Shown here: in pieces, positions 1-6,895 of the stretch
Layout of the letters: the number at the start of each line of letters is the position of its first letter
Numbering within the stretch: position 1 is the first letter of the stretch
NCBI GenBank assembly: GCA_016839405.1
Contig: JAEOUJ010000240.1
Location: forward strand, 1-10,374
Length of the DNA stretch: 10,374 bases
Origin: Candidatus Gerdarchaeota archaeon
GTDB taxonomy: Archaea; Asgardarchaeota; Heimdallarchaeia; JABLTI01
Reading direction: 5' to 3'
Translations under genes and position numbers: made by a program
The notes under the pieces: model-generated
Database searches by the model: none
Told to the model about the DNA's origin: nothing
Seen by the model: only the letters and a program-made list of their open reading frames with translations

Positions 1-1326
1 ATTCTTATTTCTGGTGGAACCTTTATGGTAGGTTTCCTTTGGGCTAGAGATTTCCAATTCTTTATTAGTCCTACAGAAATTACACCAATCATTGATGGTG
101 TTATTGAGAAAAAGGAATGGAGTAGATCAACATATAACAATATAGCTTTTTACTTAGATGTCAATAATACAATCGATCCTATAGAAAGCAAGAGCAATGT
201 TGATGGATGGAATTATATGCATATTGCAGAAGATGCTGACTATTATTATATTGCTTTAGATTTATGTTCTGATAGAACAAATAACATGGATGGTGAATGG
301 ATATCTTATTTCTTGGCAAATAGAATGCCTGACATTTACAGCTCAAATCTTGCATTTCATTCTCTTGTTGATCGTGGTTTTGAATATGTTTATTACAATG
401 TCAGTTATGATTCTGTTTTTCCAAATGAACAATTTGTAGGACCAGGAATAAATGTTTTCTATGATATACCAATAGTTCCTGAAACAGATATTATTAATGT
501 AATATACGGAAATACTAGTAGCAACTATCTCGATTTTTGGCGCTTGGATGATGGTAAAGAATTTTCTTTAGAATCTTTCCTTACAACACCAGGAGCTATG
601 TGGTTTGAAGGTGAATATATAGACATCCAATTTGGAGTAGATATAGGAGAAAAGATGCCTAATATTGATACAGCAGCTTTCATTTCAGATATTACAGATA
701 TGGATCTTATTTTTTCAATAAGTTCAAACCTTGAATCAAATCCTACTGATCACATTGATTTTGCTGAACGTTTCTGGTGTAGTGTTGCTGAACATGGTGG
801 AATGCCAAGTGATCATGATGATCCATTATTCTTGGCTGATGATAATCTTGTTTATTTCCCAGCTGATACAAAATATTATGCAGAAGTAGATCTTGATCAT
901 AGTAATATAAATGCAAGTGATAATATGTTCTATTTCACCATACATTGCTTTAATGAAGTAAATGGAACTTATCCAACCAATTATTCAATTTCCATTGATA
1001 AGTTAGCATTAAAATTCGTAACAACAAATTATTATACAACATTAGGTAGCACCGTTGCTCCTGCAAACTACGATATTGCATGGTCATACGGTCCAAGTGA
1101 AAATTGTATTGAAGACCATCGTATGTTTGAGTTTCGAATTGCTAAAACAGAATTTCCTAACGTTAACGACGATATGCTATATCTCTCAGTTGCAGGTTAT
1201 GGAACAATGATGCTCGTTGGCACAAATTACTGGCAATATCCTGTCTTTGGTTACCCAATAACCCCTATTGATTACTTTATAAATGATCATAATGATTTCC
1301 TTGCTTTTGATATGAGTTCAACTTAA
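1..1326 (+). CDS. Exported surface protein with CBM9/DOMON-like N-terminal region, 5' partial
   Basis: The frame is open to the first base of the window and reads ILISGGTF before the first ATG at 25. That ATG sits inside a hydrophobic stretch (ILISGGTFMVGFLW), so it is probably not the start; the stretch looks like the end of a signal peptide or membrane anchor whose beginning is off-window. Numbering from the ATG, residues 19-35 (ITPIIDGVIEKKEWSRS) resemble the 'IDGxxxExEW' opening of CBM9/DOMON-like beta-sandwich domains, and residues 73-80 (YYYIALDL) fit the strand that usually follows. The rest is rich in Asn, Asp, Tyr and Phe and low in Lys/Arg, with six N-x-S/T sequons (N47, N125, N163, N296, N313, N319), which suits an extracellular, possibly N-glycosylated archaeal protein. 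No catalytic motif or C-terminal anchor is visible. The export call is fairly secure; the domain name is tentative and the ligand unknown. The gene converges on the actin-related gene. Confidence 0.7.
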   Translation: MLISGGTFMVGFLWARDFQFFISPTEITPIIDGVIEKKEWSRSTYNNIAFYLDVNNTIDPIESKSNVDGWNYMHIAEDADYYYIALDLCSDRTNNMDGEWISYFLANRMPDIYSSNLAFHSLVDRGFEYVYYNVSYDSVFPNEQFVGPGINVFYDIPIVPETDIINVIYGNTSSNYLDFWRLDDGKEFSLESFLTTPGAMWFEGEYIDIQFGVDIGEKMPNIDTAAFISDITDMDLIFSISSNLESNPTDHIDFAERFWCSVAEHGGMPSDHDDPLFLADDNLVYFPADTKYYAEVDLDHSNINASDNMFYFTIHCFNEVNGTYPTNYSISIDKLALKFVTTNYYTTLGSTVAPANYDIAWSYGPSENCIEDHRMFEFRIAKTEFPNVNDDMLYLSVAGYGTMMLVGTNYWQYPVFGYPITPIDYFINDHNDFLAFDMSST

Positions 1327-1343
1327 TCAAAAGCAATTTCATA

Positions 1344-1351
1344 TTTTTTTT
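1344..1351 (+). terminator. T8 tract, probable archaeal terminator for the surface-protein gene
   Basis: A run of eight T residues begins 17 bases after the TAA stop of the upstream gene. Archaeal RNA polymerase commonly terminates at such U-tracts without a strong hairpin. It sits just before the 3' end of the convergent actin-related gene, so it serves only the plus strand. Confidence 0.5.
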
Positions 1352-1353
1352 CT

Positions 1354-2508
1354 TTAGAGAAATAACTCGTATTCTCCAGTTATATAGTCTTCTTTTGATC
1401 GCCAATATTTTTGGAGTGAAGAAAGCATTGCTAGCTTACTTGCACCAATATAAGGCATTAAGGATGGTTCATTTACAGTATTAATCTGAATTATTTTACT
1501 ATAATCAGGAAGAAGTTCTTTTAATTCATCATCAATTCTTTCTTTCATACCAATGAATTTTGCTCCTCCTCCAGTTAAACAAATATTTTTACACATAGTT
1601 GGCCATAATCGAAAATCTAAACTTTTTATCACATTAGCAATAGCTATTGAAAGTGAAAGATTCTTCATATCAAATTTAGATCCTTCAAAATCACTTCTCG
1701 GTGCTTGAATAACTTTCGATGTGAAAAATTTCTTGAAAAAGAATAATTCAGGTAATTTCCATCGTTCATCTTTTAATTCAAAAATTTGTTTAGCTATGTA
1801 ATAAGATATTTTCTTATCATTAATATTATTTAAAATGTGTTTTTTTTGTTTTACATAACAATAATTTTCCTTAATATCTCTAATAAACATAGCATCTATT
1901 GGTCCTTCATAACCTTGTTTTTGTAGCCATGTCCCTAGTTGTAAAGTTAAATCATATCCACCAAAAGATACCTGAGCAATATGCTCTTCTAAAATTGCTG
2001 CTTCATAAAAGGGTACAATTCTTACTTGTGAAAAACCAATATCTACAATTAAAGCAGTTAGTTTATGTATTTTTGGAATAAATCCTATTAAAGCCAAAAA
2101 AGGATCAGAAACAACAGCTATTTTTATTTCTTCATTTTGTTCATAAAAATACTCTTGGACTAAATCCCTAAATGGACAAATTGTTAAATCAGCAGTGGGT
2201 AAGCTAATCAGAATGGGATTTCTAGTAAGATCAACTTTTAATTGTTTAAGACTTGCTTCCCAATAGGCTTTCAGAAGCTCTTCATTTGATGGTTCACTTC
2301 CTACTAATGGAAAGCGTCTGATTCTTGTTTGTAGATCAATACTTTGTTCAGGATAAACAAATCGAGGATATTTTTCTCCTCCAAAACCTACCTTTGTACT
2401 TGATGCTCCATGAACAATTATTGCTGGTTTATACTTTTTAATATCGATTGGTTCAGCTTCTTCAAGTAATTCTTCTTCTAAGATTTTTTTAGGTCTTTTT
2501 GCAAGCAA
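1354..2508 (-). CDS. Actin-related protein (actin/ARP fold) with altered nucleotide site
   Basis: This 384-residue protein aligns with eukaryotic actin along most of its length, by comparison with the remembered actin sequence. Matching blocks are residues 40-53 (VGFGGEKYPRFVYP), 97-104 (NPILISLP), 209-219 (IRDIKENYCYV; actin VRDIKEKLCYV), 250-262, 311-325 (LTGGGAKFIGMKERI) and 353-375 (YIGASKLAMLSSLQKYWRSKEDY). The ribose/adenine-contacting side (R210, K213, E214, G313, G314) is kept. The phosphate side is not: actin D11 is H33, the second loop DSGDG is DIGFS (156-160), actin Q137 aligns with S134 and H161 with R163. The D-loop region is about 20 residues shorter than in actin. A charged extension of about 26 residues precedes the fold. 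The start is TTG, because an in-frame stop lies 18 bases upstream and no ATG occurs before residue 207. It is probably an Asgard ARP-like paralogue acting in a filament or complex; the partner is unknown. Confidence 0.85.
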   Translation of the reverse strand: MLAKRPKKILEEELLEEAEPIDIKKYKPAIIVHGASSTKVGFGGEKYPRFVYPEQSIDLQTRIRRFPLVGSEPSNEELLKAYWEASLKQLKVDLTRNPILISLPTADLTICPFRDLVQEYFYEQNEEIKIAVVSDPFLALIGFIPKIHKLTALIVDIGFSQVRIVPFYEAAILEEHIAQVSFGGYDLTLQLGTWLQKQGYEGPIDAMFIRDIKENYCYVKQKKHILNNINDKKISYYIAKQIFELKDERWKLPELFFFKKFFTSKVIQAPRSDFEGSKFDMKNLSLSIAIANVIKSLDFRLWPTMCKNICLTGGGAKFIGMKERIDDELKELLPDYSKIIQINTVNEPSLMPYIGASKLAMLSSLQKYWRSKEDYITGEYELFL

Positions 2509-2539
2509 ATATTCAACTTTCCCTGTTTAAATTAAAATG

Positions 2540-2545
2540 TTATAA
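2540..2545 (-). promoter_or_regulatory. Candidate TATA box for the actin-related gene
   Basis: TTATAA on the minus strand, inside the palindrome GTTATAAC (2539-2546). Transcription about 25 bases downstream would begin near 2516, giving a leader of roughly ten bases or less before the TTG start, which is common in archaea. This is based on position and composition only. Confidence 0.35.
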
Positions 2546-2555
2546 CTAGTATTAC

Positions 2556-2571
2556 TTTAATGTTCATTAAA
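2556..2571. promoter_or_regulatory. Inverted repeat, candidate operator in the divergent promoter region
   Basis: TTTAATG and CATTAAA form a perfect 7-bp inverted repeat around a 2-bp centre (TT). It lies about ten bases upstream of the proposed TATA box of the actin-related gene and about 30 bases before the proposed gatE TATA box, so a dimeric regulator there could touch either promoter. Being AT-rich in an AT-rich genome, it could also be chance. Confidence 0.3.
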
Positions 2572-2602
2572 AAAAGGATTTTGATATTGGGAGCCTAACA
2601 AG

Positions 2603-2611
2603 TTAAATATA
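2603..2611 (+). promoter_or_regulatory. Candidate TATA box for the gatE-gatD operon
   Basis: TTAAATATA closely matches the archaeal TATA consensus. Transcription would begin near 2635, leaving a leader of about 100 bases. AT-rich boxes nearer the start, such as the stretch around 2664-2672, would give a shorter leader and cannot be excluded. Confidence 0.35.
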
Positions 2612-2733
2612 ACAAATAAGATAAAGCTTTTTAATAACCTTAATTACAAATGGTTTTTGATTAGCAAATAAAATTTGATTGAAACAGGTCAATCCTATTA
2701 TCTGATAGTCAACAATAAAAATAGTGAGAATTA

Positions 2734-4707
2734 ATGCTAGATTTAGATAAAATAGACTTTAAAAAAATGGGTTTTAGAGCGGGTATTGAAGTACATCATC
2801 AAATACAAACACAACGTAAACTATTTTGTAATTGTGAACCTAAACTATCTGAAGGTGAACCTGATTATCTTTTTGAAAGGTATTTTAGACCTGTTTTGGG
2901 AGAAATGGGTGATTTTGATGCTGGAATGTTGATTGAGTTTGAGAAAGGTTATCGTGTAATTTATCATGCATATGAAGATTCTGTTTGTGTTTATGAACAA
3001 GATGAGCAACCTCCATTCTGGCCAGACAATGATGCAATTTATAAAGGATATGAACTAGCTCACTGGTTGAATTTTTCAGCTATGGTAGATGAAGTTGTTG
3101 TCTCAAGAAAACAATATTTAGATGGCTCAATCACAACTGGTTTTCAAAGAACTATGGTTGTTGCTCGAGATGGTTATATACCTATAAATGGTAAGAAATT
3201 CAGAATATCTAATTTAACAGTTGAAGAAGATGCTGCAAGGAAAATTAAAACTGAAAATTTTGGTCGAACAGTTTATTATAATTTAGACAGACTTGGAATG
3301 CCGTTAGTTGAAGTTATAACAGATCATCGTGATTGCGACAACCCTTATGATTTGCGTTTACTTGCAGAATATATTGGTTTAGCTTTGAGAATGAGTGGCA
3401 TTGGACGCAGGGGGATTGGCACTGCAAGACAAGACGTTAATATTAGTATTGAAGGAGGAGATAGAGTAGAGATAAAAGGGGTTCAAGATCTTGATACTTT
3501 TGAAGAATTAGCAAAAAGAGAAGTTGTTAGACAAGATATGCTATTAAAAATAGCAAATATGCTCAAGAATAGAGGAATAAAAGAGGAAGAGCTTGAACAT
3601 ACATATATTGATCTAACTGATAATTTTGATTCTGAAATTATACCGGAAAAATATATTATTATGGGAATTAGGGTTCCAAAATTTGGCGGATTACTGGGAT
3701 TAGAAATACAACCTGGAAAAGATTTTGGTCAAGATATTATTGAAAAAACAGAATTAATTTCTGGAATTCCAAGATTTTATTTATTTCATTCCGATGAAAT
3801 GAATCCAAAAGCATTTAGAAAAATTAGATACAATCAACTAAAAGACAATCCAGAAATTCGTGAGAATTTCTTCTTTAAAAATATAACAACACAACTTGAT
3901 AAGAGCCTTCGTAATCAGTTAAACCTTAAAAAAGATGATGCATACTTTTTAGCTTTAGGACCTCAGAAATGGGTCATTCATGCTATGAAGAAAATTATTG
4001 AAAGAGCTAAAATGGCTCTGTATGGTGTACCACAAGAAACAAGAAGATTTCTTCCTGATTGTAATACTGAATTTTTACGAGTGATACATGGTAAGGATAG
4101 ATTATACCCAGACACAGATACACCACCTATTGATATGGATGTTGAGAAAATCAATTGTTTAAAGAATAATATTGGAAAAAGACCTTGGGAAATTATTGAA
4201 GAATTTAAAAAATATAATTTGAATTACTCTCAAGTTGTTAAACTTATTAGACATGATAGAGTAGAATTTTTCATAAAATTAGTTGAAGAGCTTAAATTTA
4301 ATCCTACAAGATGTTATCAATTACTAGAGGAAACTCTTCTTGCTTTAAAAAGAAAAGATCTTAATGTTGATCTAATAACTTCAGAAATGATTATTGAGAT
4401 TTTAGAAGGTGCACATGAAGGATTATTTGATTTTAATCAAATACCCAATATTTGCGAGGAACTGATTAAAAAACCCAACAAAAAAATAAAGCAGGTTTTA
4501 TCAGATTTAAAGATTAAGAAAATTACTCAAAAAGATCTTGAAAGGTATTATGCTGAAGCTTTATCTGCTATTGAAAATAGTTCTTGGAAAATAGCAAATA
4601 AAAGCTTACGTGCATCAAAAATTACTGGAATCATTATGCAGAGAATAAATGGAGCTTTTTCAGGAAAGAAAATTTTTAATTTTGTTATTTCAAAATTGGA
4701 GAAATAA
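2734..4707 (+). CDS. gatE: Glutamyl-tRNA(Gln) amidotransferase subunit E
   Basis: GatE is the kinase/transamidase subunit of the archaeal GatDE complex. It phosphorylates Glu-tRNA(Gln) and converts it to Gln-tRNA(Gln) with ammonia delivered from GatD. Visible family motifs are GIEVHHQI (17-24), the FCNC segment (31-34), SRKQYLDGSITTGFQRT (124-140), NLDRLGMPLVEVITDHRD (183-200) and RQDVNISIEGGDRVEIKGVQ (232-251). The region at about 285-440 corresponds to the AspRS-like insertion that separates GatE from bacterial GatB. It is followed by ETRRFLPDCNTEFLRVIHG with DRLYPDTDTPPI (435-466), then a helical tRNA-binding YqeY-like tail at about 490-650. At 657 residues it is slightly longer than the usual 620-640. 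The ATG is preceded by AGTGAG (2723-2728), a moderate ribosome-binding site. The gene is divergent from the actin-related gene and leads the gatE-gatD operon. No key segment looks missing. Confidence 0.95.
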   Translation: MLDLDKIDFKKMGFRAGIEVHHQIQTQRKLFCNCEPKLSEGEPDYLFERYFRPVLGEMGDFDAGMLIEFEKGYRVIYHAYEDSVCVYEQDEQPPFWPDNDAIYKGYELAHWLNFSAMVDEVVVSRKQYLDGSITTGFQRTMVVARDGYIPINGKKFRISNLTVEEDAARKIKTENFGRTVYYNLDRLGMPLVEVITDHRDCDNPYDLRLLAEYIGLALRMSGIGRRGIGTARQDVNISIEGGDRVEIKGVQDLDTFEELAKREVVRQDMLLKIANMLKNRGIKEEELEHTYIDLTDNFDSEIIPEKYIIMGIRVPKFGGLLGLEIQPGKDFGQDIIEKTELISGIPRFYLFHSDEMNPKAFRKIRYNQLKDNPEIRENFFFKNITTQLDKSLRNQLNLKKDDAYFLALGPQKWVIHAMKKIIERAKMALYGVPQETRRFLPDCNTEFLRVIHGKDRLYPDTDTPPIDMDVEKINCLKNNIGKRPWEIIEEFKKYNLNYSQVVKLIRHDRVEFFIKLVEELKFNPTRCYQLLEETLLALKRKDLNVDLITSEMIIEILEGAHEGLFDFNQIPNICEELIKKPNKKIKQVLSDLKIKKITQKDLERYYAEALSAIENSSWKIANKSLRASKITGIIMQRINGAFSGKKIFNFVISKLEK

Positions 4708-4710
4708 ATC

Positions 4711-4716
4711 AGGTGA
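4711..4716 (+). promoter_or_regulatory. Shine-Dalgarno site of gatD
   Basis: AGGTGA lies 7 bases before the gatD ATG, within the 16-base gap after the gatE stop. It fixes the gatD start and supports translation of both genes from one mRNA. It is the clearest Shine-Dalgarno sequence in the window. Confidence 0.8.
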
Positions 4717-4723
4717 ATTTTAA

Positions 4724-6175
4724 ATGTCTAAAAAAGCAGAACAAAAAAATACTAAGAATGATACCAAACGTGACCCAATTGGTTATCGAGGAGATTTACG
4801 AAAACGTCTAGAAAAGGAAAAAATTGGTGTTTGGAGTCAAGTGAAAGTAAGAAAAGGAAATGCTTTATATGAAGGAGTAATTTTACCTCGAAGTGAACAT
4901 ACCTCTGAAGGGTATTTAGTTCTAAAAGTTGAAACTGGATATAATTTGGGAATTAAAATCACTCCTGAAACAAAATTCGAGGAAATTGGTTACAAAGAGG
5001 GACATTACAAATTACCTGATGTTAGTATGAAGTTCAAAGAAGATTTACCAAATGTTACTCTTCTTGGTACTGGTGGTACAGTTGCTTCCAGACTAGACTA
5101 TCGAACAGGAGCTGTTTTACCTGCTTTTACACCTGAGGAATTGTTTAGTGCTGTTCCAGAACTTATCGATATTTGCAATTTAACACCAAAGAAAATCTAT
5201 TCACTCTTATCAGAGAATTTTCAACCTGAATTTTGGGCTAAAACTGCTGAAGCTGTTATGAAGGAATTTGAAAGTGGTGCACATGGCGTTATTATTGGTC
5301 ATGGTACTGACACTATGAGTTATACTGGCTCAGCTTTATCATTCATGTTTCAAAACTTAGCTGCACCAATTGTTATTGTTGGATCACAAAGAAGCAGTGA
5401 TCGCCCATCTAGTGATGGTCCATTAAATATAATTAATGCCAGTACTATTGCAGGCTATGCTGATTTAGCTGAAGTTGTTATTTGCATGCATGGAGGGACA
5501 AATGATAGTTATAATCTCATCCATCGCGGTACTCGAGTCCGTAAAATGCATTCAAGTAGAAGAGATGCATTTAGAACACTTAGTGATATTCCTTTAGGTA
5601 TAATAGATGCTAATCAAAATGTAACATTCTTGAAAGATGATGTTAGAAGAAGGGGAAATATGGAAGAAATGTGGGTAGATACCAAAATTGATCCTAAGGT
5701 AGCTATGCTTTATTTCTATCCTGGAATGGATCCAGATATGTTGCATTCTGTTATTGATAATAAATATCATGGAGCAATTTTCATAGGAACAGGTTTAGGT
5801 CATGTCAATACAGATATGTATCCAGCTCTAGAGAGAGCACAAGAAGAAGAAATTCCAATATGTATTGTTGTTGAACCATTATATGGTTTTACTAATCTTA
5901 GAGTTTATGAAACTGGTCGTGATATGCTTGCTCGAGGTGTTTTTGAAGGAGCTAATATGCTACCTTGCGCGGCTTATGCAAAAATGATTTGGACTCTTGG
6001 ACATACTCGGGATGTAAAAGAAGTTGAACGAATAATGACTACAAATATAGCAGGCGAGATTACTAATCGAGAGCTAAATAAAGGTTATATGCTTATGCAG
6101 GGTGTTGAACCCGGCTTAAAAGAGATGTTACGTTTAATAGATAAAAATCCTCGAGAACATAGATGGGGAATCTAG
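4724..6175 (+). CDS. gatD: Glutamyl-tRNA(Gln) amidotransferase subunit D (asparaginase-like)
   Basis: GatD is the L-asparaginase-like glutaminase that releases ammonia from glutamine for GatE. Residues 35-95 form the small beta-rich N-terminal domain (WSQVKVRKGNALYEGVILP). The catalytic domain follows, with LLGTGGTVASR (113-123; nucleophile by analogy T119), GHGTDTMSYTGSAL (192-205; T195 and D196), GSQRSSDRPSSDGPLN (220-235) and HRGTRVRKMHSSRRDAF (267-283; K274 corresponds to the catalytic lysine). All four catalytic residues expected from type II asparaginases (T, T, D, K) are present, so it should be active. At 483 residues it is longer than the roughly 435 of well-known archaeal GatDs, partly through a basic 30-residue N-terminal tail. 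It starts 16 bases after gatE, behind an AGGTGA site, and ends in TAG. Confidence 0.95.
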   Translation: MSKKAEQKNTKNDTKRDPIGYRGDLRKRLEKEKIGVWSQVKVRKGNALYEGVILPRSEHTSEGYLVLKVETGYNLGIKITPETKFEEIGYKEGHYKLPDVSMKFKEDLPNVTLLGTGGTVASRLDYRTGAVLPAFTPEELFSAVPELIDICNLTPKKIYSLLSENFQPEFWAKTAEAVMKEFESGAHGVIIGHGTDTMSYTGSALSFMFQNLAAPIVIVGSQRSSDRPSSDGPLNIINASTIAGYADLAEVVICMHGGTNDSYNLIHRGTRVRKMHSSRRDAFRTLSDIPLGIIDANQNVTFLKDDVRRRGNMEEMWVDTKIDPKVAMLYFYPGMDPDMLHSVIDNKYHGAIFIGTGLGHVNTDMYPALERAQEEEIPICIVVEPLYGFTNLRVYETGRDMLARGVFEGANMLPCAAYAKMIWTLGHTRDVKEVERIMTTNIAGEITNRELNKGYMLMQGVEPGLKEMLRLIDKNPREHRWGI

Positions 6176-6193
6176 CTAATAACCAAAAAGGAA

Positions 6194-6202
6194 TTTATAA
6201 TA
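6194..6202 (+). promoter_or_regulatory. TTTATAATA, candidate TATA box upstream of ferritin
   Basis: This 9-mer is identical to the proposed TATA box of the methyltransferase gene at 6896-6904. Used here, it would start transcription near 6226 and give ferritin a leader of about 120 bases. A second AT-rich box at 6261-6269 is a competing choice, so which one drives ferritin is open. Confidence 0.35.
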
Positions 6203-6206
6203 ACTG

Positions 6207-6250
6207 TTTATTTTCTTTTAAAAGAGTGAAGATTTTTAGAAGAAAATAAA
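6207..6250 (+). other. Long stem-loop between gatD and ferritin
   Basis: Bases 6207-6217 (TTTATTTTCTT) and 6240-6250 (AAGAAAATAAA) are perfect reverse complements. Pairing continues inward to 6224/6233, giving an 18-position stem with only two G-U wobbles (6218-6239 and 6224-6233) and an 8-base loop, AGTGAAGA. No T-tract follows, although the 5' arm is itself T-rich. It could be a 3'-end or processing hairpin of the gatE-gatD mRNA, a terminator, or a leader element of ferritin. The stem is read directly from the bases; its role is unknown. Confidence 0.6.
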
Positions 6251-6260
6251 AAACAATTCT

Positions 6261-6269
6261 TTTAATTAA
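6261..6269 (+). promoter_or_regulatory. TTTAATTAA, alternative TATA box for ferritin
   Basis: It lies in a 12-bp palindrome, TTTTAATTAAAA (6260-6271). Transcription would begin near 6290-6295, exactly where the next inverted repeat starts, an arrangement typical of a repressor site covering the start point. Weak on sequence alone. Confidence 0.35.
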
Positions 6270-6293
6270 AAAAAATCTATACTCTAAAAGGGA

Positions 6294-6318
6294 AAAAATG
6301 ATTGGGATAATCATTTTT
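6294..6318. promoter_or_regulatory. Perfect 10-bp inverted repeat, candidate operator of ferritin
   Basis: AAAAATGATT and AATCATTTTT flank the 5-base centre GGGAT with no mismatch, 27 bases before the ferritin ATG. The inner 19 bp (AATGATT-5-AATCATT) have the size and TGAT/ATCA character of iron-responsive operators bound by Fur- or DtxR-like dimers, and a ferritin gene is a natural target. As RNA it would form a hairpin followed by a short pyrimidine stretch, so a terminator or leader element is an alternative reading. Confidence 0.5.
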
Positions 6319-6345
6319 CTTTAAAAAAACATGGAATGATGTAAA

Positions 6346-6825
6346 ATGGCACTAATCAGTGAAGAAATGAATAAAGCATTGAATGCTCAGATAAAAGAAG
6401 AATTAGAATCTGGGTATATTTATCTTAGCATGTCTTATTGGTTAAAAGAGCATGTATTCAATAATCTTGCACATTGGTATTATGTTCAAGCACAAGAAGA
6501 ATATGCACACGCAAAGAAGTTTATGGATTATATAGTAGAAACTGGCGGTAAAGTAGAATTCCTTGATATTAAAAAACCAAAAACAGACTGGAAATCTGTT
6601 AAGGAAATAATTGATACTGGATTAGCTCACGAAAAACATATTACCGGCAAAATTACAGAGTTAGTTAAACTCATGGAAAAATTAGGTGAATTACAACCTC
6701 GTTCTCTACTAACCTGGTTTATCGATGAACAGATTGAAGAAGAAGCTAATGCTCAAGAACTTATTGATATTCATGCTGCATATAATAATGATATGCTTTT
6801 CGACCACCACACTCATCGAGAGTAA
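6346..6825 (+). CDS. ftn: Ferritin (FtnA-like, non-haem)
   Basis: This 159-residue protein is a standard-length ferritin, expected to oxidise Fe(II) and store it in a 24-subunit cytoplasmic shell. The four-helix bundle is recognisable from NAQIKEELESGYIYLSMSYW (13-32), QAQEEYAHAKKFMDYI (48-63), AHEKHITGKITELV (94-107) and WFIDEQIEEEANAQELI (124-140). By alignment with E. coli FtnA the ferroxidase ligands are all present: E19, E52, H55, E96, Q129 and E132, plus the conserved Y26. There are no haem-ligand signs of a bacterioferritin and no rubredoxin-like tail, so it is not a rubrerythrin. The ribosome-binding site is weak (GGAATGATG, 6333-6341). The gene stands alone, with inverted repeats upstream and a hairpin downstream, so it is probably a monocistronic, regulated unit. 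Its last residues (HHTHRE) are His-rich, of unknown meaning. Confidence 0.93.
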   Translation: MALISEEMNKALNAQIKEELESGYIYLSMSYWLKEHVFNNLAHWYYVQAQEEYAHAKKFMDYIVETGGKVEFLDIKKPKTDWKSVKEIIDTGLAHEKHITGKITELVKLMEKLGELQPRSLLTWFIDEQIEEEANAQELIDIHAAYNNDMLFDHHTHRE

Positions 6826-6841
6826 GATTAATTGATACATT

Positions 6842-6879
6842 AATGAAATTTGAAAAGCAAATTTCATTTCTTTTCTTTT
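6842..6879 (+). terminator. Hairpin plus T-rich tract, terminator of ferritin
   Basis: AATGAAATTTG (6842-6852) and CAAATTTCATT (6858-6868) form a perfect 11-bp stem with a 5-base loop, AAAAG, followed by the T-rich stretch TCTTTTCTTTT. It begins 16 bases after the ferritin stop codon, and its form matches an intrinsic terminator. Confidence 0.7.
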
Positions 6880-6895
6880 GTAAAAAGAGAATGAT

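Noticed and set aside
1899..2081. Plus-strand open frame of 60 codons
   Set aside because: It lies wholly inside the actin-related gene on the other strand, which has strong family similarity over the same bases. It has no recognisable product or ribosome-binding site.
1354..2508. MreB, ParM or Hsp70-type ATPase instead of actin
   Set aside because: The IRDIKENYCYV block, the YWRSKEDY C-terminal block and the YPRFVYP block match actin/ARPs specifically and are not features of MreB, ParM or Hsp70.
2677..2694. GATTG/CAATC inverted repeat in the gatE leader
   Set aside because: A five-base stem with an eight-base loop is too weak to call a riboswitch or T-box-like element. No conserved RNA motif is recognisable.
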